Below the pieces are notes generated by a model. The model was not told the DNA's origin and ran no database searches. It worked only from the letters and a program-made list of their open reading frames with translations. This document shows, in pieces, positions 21,408 through 32,993 of a DNA stretch of 64,000 nt; within the stretch, counting starts at the first letter, position 1; each line of letters starts with the position of its first letter. The stretch spans positions 43,788,263 to 43,852,262 of the forward strand of contig NC_081541.1 of assembly GCF_901000735.1 (NCBI RefSeq). The letters are read 5' to 3'. The stretch is from Corylus avellana. Taxonomy: Eukaryota > Streptophyta > Magnoliopsida > Fagales > Betulaceae. The position numbers and the translations under genes are program-made.

Positions 21408-21790
21408 AAAATGCTACAATCCAATCATATTCTCATATTTAGTTTATCACAAGCTGATGTGACAAGTATTTTGTAATATTTTATTATTAAAATTAAAAAA
21501 ATAAAAATAAAATAATAATAATAATAAATTTTAATTTTCTTTTGCCATTGGGGGTGGCCGGACCACTCCCAAGAGCCGAAGCCACCCCTAACCAGAACTG
21601 GGGTGGCCGGCCACCCGTTATAGGTGGCTGGCCACCCCTTGCAATTTCTTTTTTAAGTTTTTTTTTTTTGGTTTTTTATTGTTTTAATTTTGATTTAAAA
21701 ATGAAAAAATTTAATAATAAAATATTGAAAGATGCTTACCACATCAATGAACTAAATATGGAAATATTATTACATTGTAGCATTTTCCAA
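21408..21790. mobile_element. MITE with GGCCGGCC core, copy B
   Basis: The TIRs begin AAAATGCTACAAT at both ends (ATATTTAGTT is also shared) and the GC-rich self-complementary centre is GGGGTGGCCGGCCACCC. It is absent at the same site upstream of F-box D (38290-38320), so it inserted after B/C and D separated. Confidence 0.7.
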
Positions 21791-22017
21791 AAAAATTTAA
21801 AAAAAAGGATAGTCAACAAGTTGGCATATATCTAAAACTGCATCGTGCATTTATTCTCCTAAATGGAGTCAAATTAAGCAACTCCATATGCAAAATAGTT
21901 TTTGCGGAGAATGAAAATAAATAATTTATTAATGAACCTTTTATCACTACCCCACAGATAATGTAATAATTGAAAAGTCTTCTTTTGTAAATCTAAAGCT
22001 AGACGGCCAAGACCTCA

Positions 22018-22110
22018 TGGATTCTGTCTTTTGATATGCTTTCCATAGCACCCAAACAAACAAGTCACATGATAATTGCTTTCTTCATGTTTATTTCACG
22101 CAATCATGTG
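22018..22110 (-). pseudogene. Relic of cysteine-rich peptide gene, copy B
   Basis: Same remnant as at 11735-11830: the minus strand reads HDC, then a frameshift, then VTCLFGCYGKHIK (here the first codons are more decayed). Confidence 0.5.
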
Positions 22111-24003
22111 TGAAAACTAATGTGTTGCATGTATCTACTTTGTAGGATTTAGCTGTCTCCAAGTTTTTGTTAATAATAATAATTTTATTATTATAAAAAG
22201 ATGCATTATAAACACAAAGGAAATGCTTAATTTTCAGCCAACTTTTAGAACTCAATATAAATACACATTGTCTAGAATCCGTAGGAACCCACAATGCCCT
22301 AGAAGAGAACTCAAATTTTATCAATAAAGTGTCTGTCTGAATGCAAGCTTGAAGAGGTTTTAAATTTTAACATATAGACTAGTAGGGATCTCCACACAAA
22401 AACCCTTAAACTTCATAATCTATGTTGGCATCATATCATTCTGAAGGTCTGATCCGAGTAGGATGCCTTATTTAATTAGCTGCCCCTCTCCACTCTTTTC
22501 TGCCCACAAAAATAAAAAATAAAAATAAAAGAGGAAAAAAGATAATCATTTACTATTGAAAATACAATAATCAAAATAAATTATCTGACATCAAAGAATC
22601 TTGCATGTATCAAATATCTGCTTAATAGCCTTTCAAAAATAAAGAATCGACTTAATGGTTCATCAGTAATGCTACATATTACACTTTTATCATAGTCTCA
22701 TTTTGCTAGGTTGATGGGTATTGCCACATCCGGCCTTAGATTTTATTTTTTTAAAACAAGGGTCAGCTAAGGGTTGATGGGCACTGTCACATTAGTCCAG
22801 TAAGATTGGGTGAGATAAAAGTATAGTATGTAACATTATTTATTGTCCATTCCGAGCTTGTTATAACCCATATTTTATTATTTTTATCCCCATGCGACCC
22901 CAAGTGCCATGATTCAATGTTCAAGTAAAATGAAAAGTAGTTATTTTATGGTTAAGATTTAATATTATTGTATCTACGTACAGTGTAAATATATAATGCC
23001 ACGTGATAAATATGTTGACACACTTTTTTAAAAATTTAAATGATCTTTTATCATAAAATGACTCATCTCTATTTCATTAACAATATTTCCCTAAGTAAAT
23101 GCATTGATTCGAATTGAAACAAGACAGGCACTTTAGGGAACAAACAATAGTACGTATCTTGTAAAAGTAGTGAATCTAATCTTCTTGGAACACCTTTTCT
23201 AATATAAGAAATTATTTAATCTTCATGGAATTTATCATATGCTAGGCCACAATTAAGAACTCATTTGTATGATAAACCAATGTTCCAAAAGTGGGACTGC
23301 ATTTTATTAAGTTAAGACCATTTACATTCCGTTCATCAAATTTTAGCTAAAGAATTACATTTTTTAATTTTAAATATCAACTTTTTTAATCACCTATATT
23401 GCACTTTCTATTTTAGGCTTATAGCTATCCACTTTTACTATTTTCAAAGATGCAAGAGAAACATATTATTTTTTTTATCAGTTTAGTTATACATTTGTTG
23501 AGCAACATTGCTTAATAAATTTGCTGCATTATAGCAGCTAGCCTAATTTTTTTTTTTTTTTTTTTTTTTTTAAAGCTAAAATGGCTAGTAGGATGATGGG
23601 GTTACTTTTTTGCCCATTTTTGCTACCGGGCTAGCTAATATAACATTTGGATAGCCCAACCTAACCAAATACATCAAGGTCCTTTCCATTTCAAGTGAAA
23701 TGAGGAAGCGCCATTTAATGATCAAAATTTTATTTTATTATATTTAACTATATACATGATATCACATTATTTGAAAATTATACAACGTTATAAAACAAAA
23801 CCTTGATTATAAAATGTCTCCCCTCCATTTGAATAATTAGATCAAAGGTCTATAATTCCAAACCTAATATACGTAAAAGATATTGAAGATATTAATAAGT
23901 ATGTTAAATCACCACTTATTCTGAAAGCATGAGCCAATAGAAATAAATAAATTTAATTATTTAATCAATATTTTAACAAAGTAAACTTATATTCTCTAAT
24001 GTC

Positions 24004-24028
24004 TTTAGGGTTTAGGGTTTAGGGTTTA
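24004..24028. repeat. Interstitial telomere-type repeat, copy B
   Basis: Three TTTAGGG units plus TTTA, the plant telomere repeat. They sit between two copies of ATATTCTCTAATGTCT. Copy I (near 15265) and copy D (near 41308) have a single copy of that 16-mer and no telomere repeat. Confidence 0.85.
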
Positions 24029-24273
24029 TGATCCATATATTCTCTAATGTCTATATGAATCTAAATTAATGGACCTATAACGTGGGATTCGTAGGATTTA
24101 ATTTTTGAGTAATGCTAGGGACCATCTTTTTATCCTCTTAAAGCTGATTTGACTTTTAAAATCATTATTAAATTTTAGATAATTCCTTAAAAAAAAAAAA
24201 AATTATATTCGCAGGGCACATTGAGTAATCTATGCCCCCAACATTGTTTTGCATCTAATGCAAGTATTCCCAG

Positions 24274-24559
24274 CCTGTAGGAGAGATTTCAGTACCAAGC
24301 GGTTCTTTCGGAATTCCGCTCCGTCTCAGGGCTGAATGGCAGCCTCAATCCAAGCAGAAGTGCAATGTATCTGGAAACTTGGTATCATGCATTGGGTTTT
24401 GGACAAAAAGCAACTTGAAAATATTTGATTTCAGCCCTGTAGTGAGAGACATTCATCTTCAGGAGTTAATCATTTCAGACAATTCTTCTGACCCGATCGA
24501 TTTAATCATTTCAGACAATTCTTCTGACCCGATCGATTTACTTTATGTATCCTATACGC
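24274..24559 (+). other. Captured exon-like ORF, copy B, cut by gap 2
   Basis: After an acceptor-like TATTCCCAG a frame stays open for 95 codons into the gap (readable: GFWTKSNLKIFDFSPVVRDI). It contains an in-frame 36-bp tandem duplication (24466-24537) that repeats 12 residues, SDNSSDP in each. The higher GC content than the surroundings suggests a real coding exon. I do not recognise the source. Copy I lacks this exon by a deletion. Confidence 0.45.
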
Positions 24560-24659
24560 NNNNNNNNNNNNNNNNNNNNNNNNNNNNNNNNNNNNNNNNN
24601 NNNNNNNNNNNNNNNNNNNNNNNNNNNNNNNNNNNNNNNNNNNNNNNNNNNNNNNNNNN
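24560..24659. other. Assembly gap 2 (100 N)
   Basis: Exactly 100 N. The left flank corresponds to unit position 30220 and the right flank to 19002 (also 33705). If the array is truly tandem, about 3.5 kb is missing here. Confidence 0.98.
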
Positions 24660-25424
24660 ATATTCTTTTGTTTACTAAACTTATTTAAGATAAGCTTTTT
24701 TTTTTTTTTTTAATTGAATGAGAAAATGGTTATAAGGGAGGATCCTTCCCTTTCTTGATCCTAATAATTAAATTCTCTAATGCTATACAAAATTGAAACT
24801 TATAAATTAACTCATCAATAGCCAATCCAAATCGTACAAACTAAATTTTGTGAGTGTCACATGTAGACCAGTTCTCTTGCATGTCCAAATAACCAAGCTG
24901 ATAGCAATATCTCCTGTCGACATTCCTCATGCACCTGTTGAACAAAGGATGCCAAGTCAAAGGTCATCATTAGAAATATTATAAGGATTTTATTATCCTT
25001 TCTGAAATTAAACTATTTGTTTACGAAATAGCAATGCCAAACACTAACTAAATAAAACGCCTTGCCAAGTGACCAATGTGGTGGCCATAGTTGCCAACTT
25101 ACATTACCAAATACCAACCATGTGTGCAGTTTATAGTAAAGATATATATGCTCTCAAAAAGTATAAATACCCGCAAGACCTCCATGAAACCCGTTTTCTT
25201 TAGATCCCAACTTTGTTAGGTGTAGCCCCATCCCAAGGTGTAAAAAGCTTGCAATTTATCCTCATCCGTGCAGGAAAACTTCCGAAAGTGTGGTGCACAG
25301 ATCGAAAGGGCTGTGAGCGAAGTCGCCGTTATTAAAAAATAAATTTTTTTTTAAAAAAAAAAAAAACCTAATCTAGTCATACTTACTTACAAGAGGGAGA
25401 AAGTTAAAAAGGTTTCTTTTAGTC

Positions 25425-26816
25425 TTAATACTTATGAGAAAAACATAGACAAAACAAACAAAAAGACAATGAATGCAGCCATACCTCAAGATTGTAATGC
25501 AAGTGGTGCGTGTGCTTCGATAACTCCAAGCTCAAATTAATCAAGCTTGAATACACGTAGGGAAAAACCTGTAACACTAGGTTATCCCCATCTACATCCA
25601 AATTCAAAATCTCATCGTCATCCTCGATTTTATCTCCACCAACTCTATTCCTATGAAATTGAAGAACATCCTTCTCTGAATGGCTTAACAGATCATACAA
25701 CACCAGCTTCCCCTCTGCATTCTGCATAAATAATGCATTTCCCCAAAGCCCCAACGGCTTTTCCGGAAAATCTAATGAGAGTGGAATATCAATAAGTTTA
25801 GTCCACGAATCCTTCACACCAAATTCAAACAAAACCCATATACCCAAAGATCGGGAGGTTCTTTCCCAGAGTCTATACCCAAGAGCACCAGTGATTAGCC
25901 TTTCCTTTGGAAAACCTATTATAGCAACAAACCCATTGAAGACTGTGAAATTGACAGAGTAGAAATCATTATAATGAAAACCGTCGGGAAGTGGAGTGGT
26001 ACGGAACACCTCTTCGTTGAAGTCGAAAGCAACAATTTTCTCATTATCATACTCTGTATTCGGACGAAATTTATTAGCACTTTCACAAAGCACCACCCAC
26101 CAGAAAAAAAAACCATCGGAAGCAGTGGTAGGAAAATAATTATAATATATTTTCTCATCAAAGGGCACAAAGATGTCAAGCCGCCGCCAAGTCCGAGTGC
26201 TTAGGCGGAATACTTCCGCCCGGCGTTTCGATCTACCTTTGCGATCAACAAAATCATAAATGCTCAACACCTTGAAGTCGTTGGATCTCCGGTCGAAACC
26301 GAACCCAACGGCATCGGGAGAAACAGAAACTGGACACCGAGTAGGATCGAAAGAAGAAGAATTCATCATATAAAAATTCATCTGAGCGTGGGGAGGGAGA
26401 CTATTGAGTCCCTCCGACGTGGCGGGGTTCCAAAGGTAGATGTACCGCAAGCTTCGGTCGCGGAGACAGAGCAAACCGTTACAGGAAGCCACAAGCTTAA
26501 GATGTTGAAGACATCCACCCAAATCTTCTAGAGTAATTTTAGCCTGGCACTTCAGGGTGTCGTGAGAGAGGAAATAGAACATGTGCTTCAAGTCGTCTGG
26601 TCCGTGTTTAGCTTTGACGAGAAGAAGAGGAGGAGAATTGGGCTCTCGGAGAATCGATCGGATTTGGTTGAAGGGGTTGTTTGGGCCAAACAAATCAGGA
26701 TTTCCGATCAAATTTCGCCAGATTTTGCAAACGCACCTGAATCGGAATAGCGATTTCGGAGGCAGCCGGTTGAGTATTTCCGTCACCAGTTCCTCGTGAA
26801 AATAGGAGGTTGACAT
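25425..26816 (-). CDS. F-box protein with F-box-associated domain (CPR1-like), copy C
   Basis: 463 codons with the same predicted protein as the gene at 19764-21155: F-box near the N-terminus and an F-box-associated domain after it, so the same likely role as an SCF substrate adaptor. The promoter region is also the same, apart from one extra G between the G-box and the TATA box. It differs from copy D at the C-terminus and around residues 145-160. Because the surrounding 5.5 kb is nearly identical to the previous contig, this may not be a separate gene; copy number has to be settled before it is counted. Confidence 0.8.
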   Translation of the reverse strand: MSTSYFHEELVTEILNRLPPKSLFRFRCVCKIWRNLIGNPDLFGPNNPFNQIRSILREPNSPPLLLVKAKHGPDDLKHMFYFLSHDTLKCQAKITLEDLGGCLQHLKLVASCNGLLCLRDRSLRYIYLWNPATSEGLNSLPPHAQMNFYMMNSSSFDPTRCPVSVSPDAVGFGFDRRSNDFKVLSIYDFVDRKGRSKRRAEVFRLSTRTWRRLDIFVPFDEKIYYNYFPTTASDGFFFWWVVLCESANKFRPNTEYDNEKIVAFDFNEEVFRTTPLPDGFHYNDFYSVNFTVFNGFVAIIGFPKERLITGALGYRLWERTSRSLGIWVLFEFGVKDSWTKLIDIPLSLDFPEKPLGLWGNALFMQNAEGKLVLYDLLSHSEKDVLQFHRNRVGGDKIEDDDEILNLDVDGDNLVLQVFPYVYSSLINLSLELSKHTHHLHYNLEVWLHSLSFCLFCLCFSHKY

Positions 26817-26859
26817 TGGAGATGAAGGAGCTGGTAGCGAGAAACGACGAATATCTTAT

Positions 26860-26925
26860 TTAGGGTTTGTAACTTTGTGGTGGGTAGGAGATTGAAAGGG
26901 ACGAGAAACACGTGGGTTTATAAAA
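26860..26925 (-). promoter_or_regulatory. Promoter of F-box copy C: telo-box, G-box, TATA
   Basis: TTAGGGTTT (26860-26868, plus strand), CACGTG (26909-26914) and TTTATAAAA (26917-26925). Spacing is as in copy B, with one extra base. Confidence 0.5.
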
Positions 26926-27069
26926 GGAAGGCATGGGCCGTTGTTGGGCTTCGACTCTCACCAAGCAATAAGCATGCAGTGCACCATCTCTTTCATGTTA
27001 GGTAGAGACTCTGATCCGAGTAGGATGCCTTATTTGGTTGTACGCTTTTTTCTGTCAAAAAAAAAAAAA

Positions 27070-27452
27070 AAAATGCTACAATCCAATCATATTCTCATAT
27101 TTAGTTTATCACAAGCTGATGTGACAAGTATTTTGTAATATTTTATTATTAAAATTAAAAAAATAAAAATAAAATAATAATAATAATAAATTTTAATTTT
27201 CTTTTGCCATTGGGGGTGGCCGGACCACTCCCAAGAGCCGAAGCCACCCCTAACCAGAACTGGGGTGGCCGGCCACCCGTTATAGGTGGCTGGCCACCCC
27301 TTGCAATTTCTTTTTTAAGTTTTTTTTTTTTGGTTTTTTATTGTTTTAATTTTGATTTAAAAATGAAAAAATTTAATAATAAAATATTGAAAGATGCTTA
27401 CCACATCAATGAACTAAATATGGAAATATTATTACATTGTAGCATTTTCCAA
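27070..27452. mobile_element. MITE with GGCCGGCC core, copy C
   Basis: Same element and position as 21408-21790: TIRs with ATGCTACAAT and the central GGGGTGGCCGGCCACCC. Confidence 0.7.
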
Positions 27453-27679
27453 AAAAATTTAAAAAAAAGGATAGTCAACAAGTTGGCATATATCTAAAAC
27501 TGCATCGTGCATTTATTCTCCTAAATGGAGTCAAATTAAGCAACTCCATATGCAAAATAGTTTTTGCGGAGAATGAAAATAAATAATTTATTAATGAACC
27601 TTTTATCACTACCCCACAGATAATGTAATAATTGAAAAGTCTTCTTTTGTAAATCTAAAGCTAGACGGCCTAGACCTCA

Positions 27680-27772
27680 TGGATTCTGTCTTTTGATATG
27701 CTTTCCATAGCACCCAAACAAACAAGTCACATGATAATTGCTTTCTTCATGTTTATTTCACGCAATCATGTG
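27680..27772 (-). pseudogene. Relic of cysteine-rich peptide gene, copy C
   Basis: Same remnant as in copy B, with VTCLFGCYGKHIK readable on the minus strand. Confidence 0.5.
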
Positions 27773-29665
27773 TGAAAACTAATGTGTTGCATGTATCTAC
27801 TTTGTAGGATTTAGCTGTCTCCAAGTTTTTGTTAATAATAATAATTTTATTATTATAAAAAGATGCATTATAAACACAAAGGAAATGCTTAATTTTCAGC
27901 CAACTTTTAGAACTCAATATAAATACACATTGTCTAGAATCCGTAGGAACCCACAATGCCCTAGAAGAGAACTCAAATTTTATCAATAAAGTGTCTGTCT
28001 GAATGCAAGCTTGAAGAGGTTTTAAATTTTAACATATAGACTAGTAGGGATCTCCACACAAAAACCCTTAAACTTCATAATCTATGTTGGCATCATATCA
28101 TTCTGAAGGTCTGATCCGAGTAGGATGCCTTATTTAATTAGCTGCCCCTCTCCACTCTTTTCTGCCCACAAAAATAAAAAATAAAAATAAAAGAGGAAAA
28201 AAGATAATCATTTACTATTGAAAATACAATAATCAAAATAAATTATCTGACATCAAAGAATCTTGCATGTATCAAATATCTGCTTAATAGCCTTTCAAAA
28301 ATAAAGAATCGACTTAATGGTTCATCAGTAATGCTACATATTACACTTTTATCATAGTCTCATTTTGCTAGGTTGATGGGTATTGCCACATCCGGCCTTA
28401 GATTTTATTTTTTTAAAACAAGGGTCAGCTAAGGGTTGATGGGCACTGTCACATTAGTCCAGTAAGATTGGGTGAGATAAAAGTATAGTATGTAACATTA
28501 TTTATTGTCCATTCCGAGCTTGTTATAACCCATATTTTATTATTTTTATCCCCATGCGACCCCAAGTGCCATGATTCAATGTTCAAGTAAAATGAAAAGT
28601 AGTTATTTTATGGTTAAGATTTAATATTATTGTATCTACGTACAGTGTAAATATATAATGCCACGTGATAAATATGTTGACACACTTTTTTAAAAATTTA
28701 AATGATCTTTTATCATAAAATGACTCATCTCTATTTCATTAACAATATTTCCCTAAGTAAATGCATTGATTCGAATTGAAACAAGACAGGCACTTTAGGG
28801 AACAAACAATAGTACGTATCTTGTAAAAGTAGTGAATCTAATCTTCTTGGAACACCTTTTCTAATATAAGAAATTATTTAATCTTCATGGAATTTATCAT
28901 ATGCTAGGCCACAATTAAGAACTCATTTGTATGATAAACCAATGTTCCAAAAGTGGGACTGCATTTTATTAAGTTAAGACCATTTACATTCCGTTCATCA
29001 AATTTTAGCTAAAGAATTACATTTTTTAATTTTAAATATCAACTTTTTTAATCACCTATATTGCACTTTCTATTTTAGGCTTATAGCTATCCACTTTTAC
29101 TATTTTCAAAGATGCAAGAGAAACATATTATTTTTTTTATCAGTTTAGTTATACATTTGTTGAGCAACATTGCTTAATAAATTTGCTGCATTATAGCAGC
29201 TAGCCTAATTTTTTTTTTTTTTTTTTTTTTTTTAAAGCTAAAATGGCTAGTAGGATGATGGGGTTACTTTTTTGCCCATTTTTGCTACCGGGCTAGCTAA
29301 TATAACATTTGGATAGCCCAACCTAACCAAATACATCAAGGTCCTTTCCATTTCAAGTGAAATGAGGAAGCGCCATTTAATGATCAAAATTTTATTTTAT
29401 TATATTTAACTATATACATGATATCACATTATTTGAAAATTATACAACGTTATAAAACAAAACCTTGATTATAAAATGTCTCCCCTCCATTTGAATAATT
29501 AGATCAAAGGTCTATAATTCCAAACCTAATATACGTAAAAGATATTGAAGATATTAATAAGTATGTTAAATCACCACTTATTCTGAAAGCATGAGCCAAT
29601 AGAAATAAATAAATTTAATTATTTAATCAATATTTTAACAAAGTAAACTTATATTCTCTAATGTC

Positions 29666-29690
29666 TTTAGGGTTTAGGGTTTAGGGTTTA
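29666..29690. repeat. Interstitial telomere-type repeat, copy C
   Basis: Three TTTAGGG units plus TTTA, in the same context as 24004-24028. Confidence 0.85.
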
Positions 29691-29935
29691 TGATCCATAT
29701 ATTCTCTAATGTCTATATGAATCTAAATTAATGGACCTATAACGTGGGATTCGTAGGATTTAATTTTTGAGTAATGCTAGGGACCATCTTTTTATCCTCT
29801 TAAAGCTGATTTGACTTTTAAAATCATTATTAAATTTTAGATAATTCCTTAAAAAAAAAAAAAATTATATTCGCAGGGCACATTGAGTAATCTATGCCCC
29901 CAACATTGTTTTGCATCTAATGCAAGTATTCCCAG

Positions 29936-30372
29936 CCTGTAGGAGAGATTTCAGTACCAAGCGGTTCTTTCGGAATTCCGCTCCGTCTCAGGGCTGAATG
30001 GCAGCCTCAATCCAAGCAGAAGTGCAATGTATCTGGAAACTTGGTATCATGCATTGGGTTTTGGACAAAAAGCAACTTGAAAATATTTGATTTCAGCCCT
30101 GTAGTGAGAGACATTCATCTTCAGGAGTTAATCATTTCAGACAATTCTTCTGACCCGATCGATTTAATCATTTCAGACAATTCTTCTGACCCGATCGATT
30201 TACTTTATGTATCCTATACGGTATGCCTATATGCGATGATGGGTATTGAGTACTTGGGATCTGCAGTATTCCAAAACTACAGAACCAGCTGTTTTCACTC
30301 TAGGGAAACAAAACATCCGGAGGCCAGAGCAATATCCCAGACAGTCTAGTTTGGAGGATATCTGGAGAAAAG
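29936..30372 (+). other. Captured exon-like sequences, copy C (complete)
   Basis: The first open segment (29936 to about 30200) follows TATTCCCAG and includes the 36-bp in-frame tandem duplication (30128-30199). The second (about 30245-30372) is the sequence seen at 15426-15556 and ends at a donor-like GTATAC. The two are in different frames. They look like two exons of one cellular gene carried in the unit. I cannot identify the gene, and no start or end of a full gene is visible. Confidence 0.45.
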
Positions 30373-31888
30373 GTATACTAATATGTACTCTAATCTTTTG
30401 TAGCTTCCCTTGTTGTAATGCTCCATGAAATCTCTGCTAGGCCACTACTCTAATCTGTCTTGACATGGTAGTCGTCCCGTCCGTTTATCTGTGCTTGTAT
30501 GTACCCAAATTTTGTATCGAACGGTAGGAGCGGGATCTTGTTCACATTGACATCTTCAAACCAGCAATTAATTGCCACCTGCTTTTATCTTCTGAGTTCA
30601 AATTAGAACTACATTTGATTTAATTGACAAATGAGTTTATCGCCTCCAGTGAAAAAATAAAGTGTAAATAGCCTTTCCCAATCATCCCATCTCTACCGTT
30701 TATTTTTTTTATAAGAGATCTATAATGAACAAGCTTATAGTTATAGCTATTTGATGAGTGCGTACTCGTCTTAAAAGCATTCAACAAAGGAGAGGATACA
30801 TGGCGCGGGTCGGGTCTGGTAAACCGGGCCTTTTAATAACCCTTACCGAATTTATACCCGGTGATTTCCACTGGACCCAACACGTGAAGCCCTCAACTCT
30901 TTTTTGTTTTTTTTTTTGTTTTTTGGGGAGAGCTCTTATACCAAGCCATCCATCTACTTTCGTTTCTTACAAAATTACCCTTCAAAAATACAATTTGTCT
31001 CATTACCACATTTGTCTTTTGTCTTTGCGGTTTATTACTATAAAATAAATCTCCAAACCTTATTCATTCCAAAATAAATCCTTTAATACTAAATAAAATT
31101 GAAACCAATTAACTCCTCAATAGCAAATCCAAATCATACAAACTAAAATCACCAATTAAAATCTATCATGATAAATATCAATTTATTAATTCCTAAGACA
31201 TCTTCAAAATAATTATCTCCTCCAAAATTAATATCTTAAGAAATAATTTCGAGGTATTACAAATATATCGATTTATTTACTAGCGAAAAAAGAAAAGAAA
31301 AATAAATAATAAAGAAAAAAGAAGAATATACATGGAGATCATATTTGTGCTTAAGCTTAATACCATCGGCGACAATTTCTTTATTATTATTATTATTGTA
31401 ATTTTTTTTTTAAAGTATTTCCTCTTTCAACAGCCTGACCTGAAGTGCCAATCTCACTGTTTCTTTTTGAAAAAAACAAAAAATGGAATGTTGATCCAAA
31501 TTTGAGCCATATATGTCCCAGGCTTATTATTATTATATTTGAATGTTGGATCCTACTTGCAATAAAGCATAGTCTTCACAGTTAATTAGACAAAATTGTA
31601 AAAGAAAATGTAATATAAGAATAAGATCTCAATACAGAATATCAGTGAAATTTATGTTATGTTGATTTTGATACATGGAATTAAGAAAGGAAAACTTTAT
31701 GAACACAATAAAACGTAGAATAACATAAAGGAAAGTTTTCTTCTTTTCTCTCCTCAATATGCTTCCCATTCGATATGTATGTTATTGCTATTGATGGTTG
31801 GAATTTTGGTTTACTGTCGGTTGGGTGACCCAACTGGGTACCTTGGTGTACAAGTTTCTACATCAAACCAATATAAAAAATAAAAAAA

Positions 31889-31985
31889 TAGTCATCACTT
31901 GGCTGTAGACCACGCCTCATAAAATCGTATCACTAGTTCGAATCTCACATCTTCCCTTTACAAACCTTCGTGATGTTCTCTACAT
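31889..31985 (+). mobile_element. SINE-like fragment, copy C
   Basis: Same fragment as 17111-17205, with the B-box-like AGTTCGAATC. Confidence 0.5.
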
Positions 31986-32147
31986 CTTCAACTAGAGAAA
32001 ATTGCTCGAGAGCAATCCTTGTAAAAATCTCACTTCACTAGTTTTGTGATTCCAGAATTAATTCACAATATGCTTGAGGTGTTTTATGAAATTTTCTTCC
32101 AAAAGAGAAGAGGGAAATCAAACAAAAAAAAAGGTGTTTGCCAAAAT

Positions 32148-32520
32148 CATCACTCAGTTGAGGACTCCTCCACACCAAATTCAAACAAAACCCATATAAC
32201 CAAGAATCGGTTGGTTCTGTACACGGATATCCAATCCTTTCGAGTAGAAAACCAACCATTGCAAGTAATCGTCAAATTAACAGAGTAAAAACCCAAAAAA
32301 TGAATACCATCAACAATGGGCGTAGTTCGGAATACCTCGTTGCCGAAATCGAATTCAACAAATTTGTCATGCCTATAATTTTCCTCAGAACAAATTTGGT
32401 GTCTACTAAAGCAAACAATTCCCGACAGGTACGACGGCTGGAGCTTGAAGGAGGAGCTGTAATGAATCTCTGAAGAGGTGGTGTCTTATTTAGCGTTTGT
32501 GCGTGGGGAGATCGAAACAC
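32148..32520 (-). pseudogene. Internally deleted F-box gene relic, copy C
   Basis: The frame here is open for over 70 codons on the minus strand, from before FDFGNEVFRTTP through FYSVNLTI and TNRFLVIWVLFEFGVE to a TGA. The stop present in copy I (17465) is CGA here. The F-box is still missing, so it cannot be an SCF adaptor. The right part keeps the homologous promoter with CACGTG. Confidence 0.65.
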
Positions 32521-32602
32521 GTGGCTTAGGGCTTTTGGTTCATCAAACCTAAACCTAATAGATGATGATGATGGGCCAATTTATAATGAGGGTCAATTTA
32601 AT

Positions 32603-32984
32603 GGAACAGGACCCTCTGCAGTCCATTATGAACTGAAGAATATTCAGTTCATGGCTAGAATTTCATTTTAGAAATTCTATGGCCACAAATGAGACACATA
32701 TCCCACTAATAAAAATAATAATAAAATATTATTTTAAATTAAAAAAATTAAGAAAAAAAAAAAGGGGACCCCCATGGCCACCCCCTACCCAAAATCCACC
32801 CCCTGCTTTTTTTTTTTTTTTTCTTAATTTTTTTATTTTTATTTTTAATCTAAAATAATATTTTATTATTATTTTTATTAGTGGGATATGTGTCCCATTT
32901 ATGGCCATAAGATTTCTGAGATGAAATCCTAGCTATGAACTGGATATTCTCCGGTCCATAATGGACTGGAGAGGATCTTGTTCC
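32603..32984. mobile_element. MULE-type hairpin MITE, copy C, shortened core
   Basis: 382 bp between CAATTTAAT duplications (32594-32602 and 32985-32993). The core has lost the GGCCGGCC palindrome and reads GGGGACCCCCATGGCCACCC. Confidence 0.75.
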
Positions 32985-32993
32985 CAATTTAAT

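Larger units (their letters stand above)
21803..24125. repeat. Tandem unit, upstream module, copy B
   Basis: Homologous to 11511-15350 but lacking the stretch equivalent to about 12645-14192, which includes the cysteine-rich gene. The deletion junction is at about 22890. It carries the MITE near 22668-22845 and the relic at 22018-22110. Confidence 0.8.
27465..29787. repeat. Tandem unit, upstream module, copy C
   Basis: Same as copy B, including the deletion that removed the cysteine-rich gene (junction at about 28551) and the telomere-repeat insertion at 29666-29690. Confidence 0.8.
24660..30220. repeat. Near-identical duplicate of 19002-24559
   Basis: About 5.56 kb matches the previous contig at an offset of 5658-5662 bp. 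By eye I see only a handful of differences: a poly-A/T length change near 25342, single bases near 25291, 25313 and 27671, and one extra G near 26914. That identity is more like two assemblies of one locus, two haplotypes or a very recent duplication than like the divergence between the other units. Confidence 0.9.
30206..32602. repeat. Tandem unit, captured-exon/relic module, copy C
   Basis: Colinear with 15386-17827, with small differences such as a shorter ATT microsatellite near 31525 and altered poly-T runs near 30905. Confidence 0.8.

Noticed and set aside
21542..21835. 97-codon frame with GGRPPVIGG (also at 27204)
   Set aside because: It is the GC-rich hairpin core of a MITE read as protein.
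24379..24678. 99-codon frame spanning assembly gap 2
   Set aside because: One third of it is translated N. Only the part before 24560 is real, and it is described as a captured exon.
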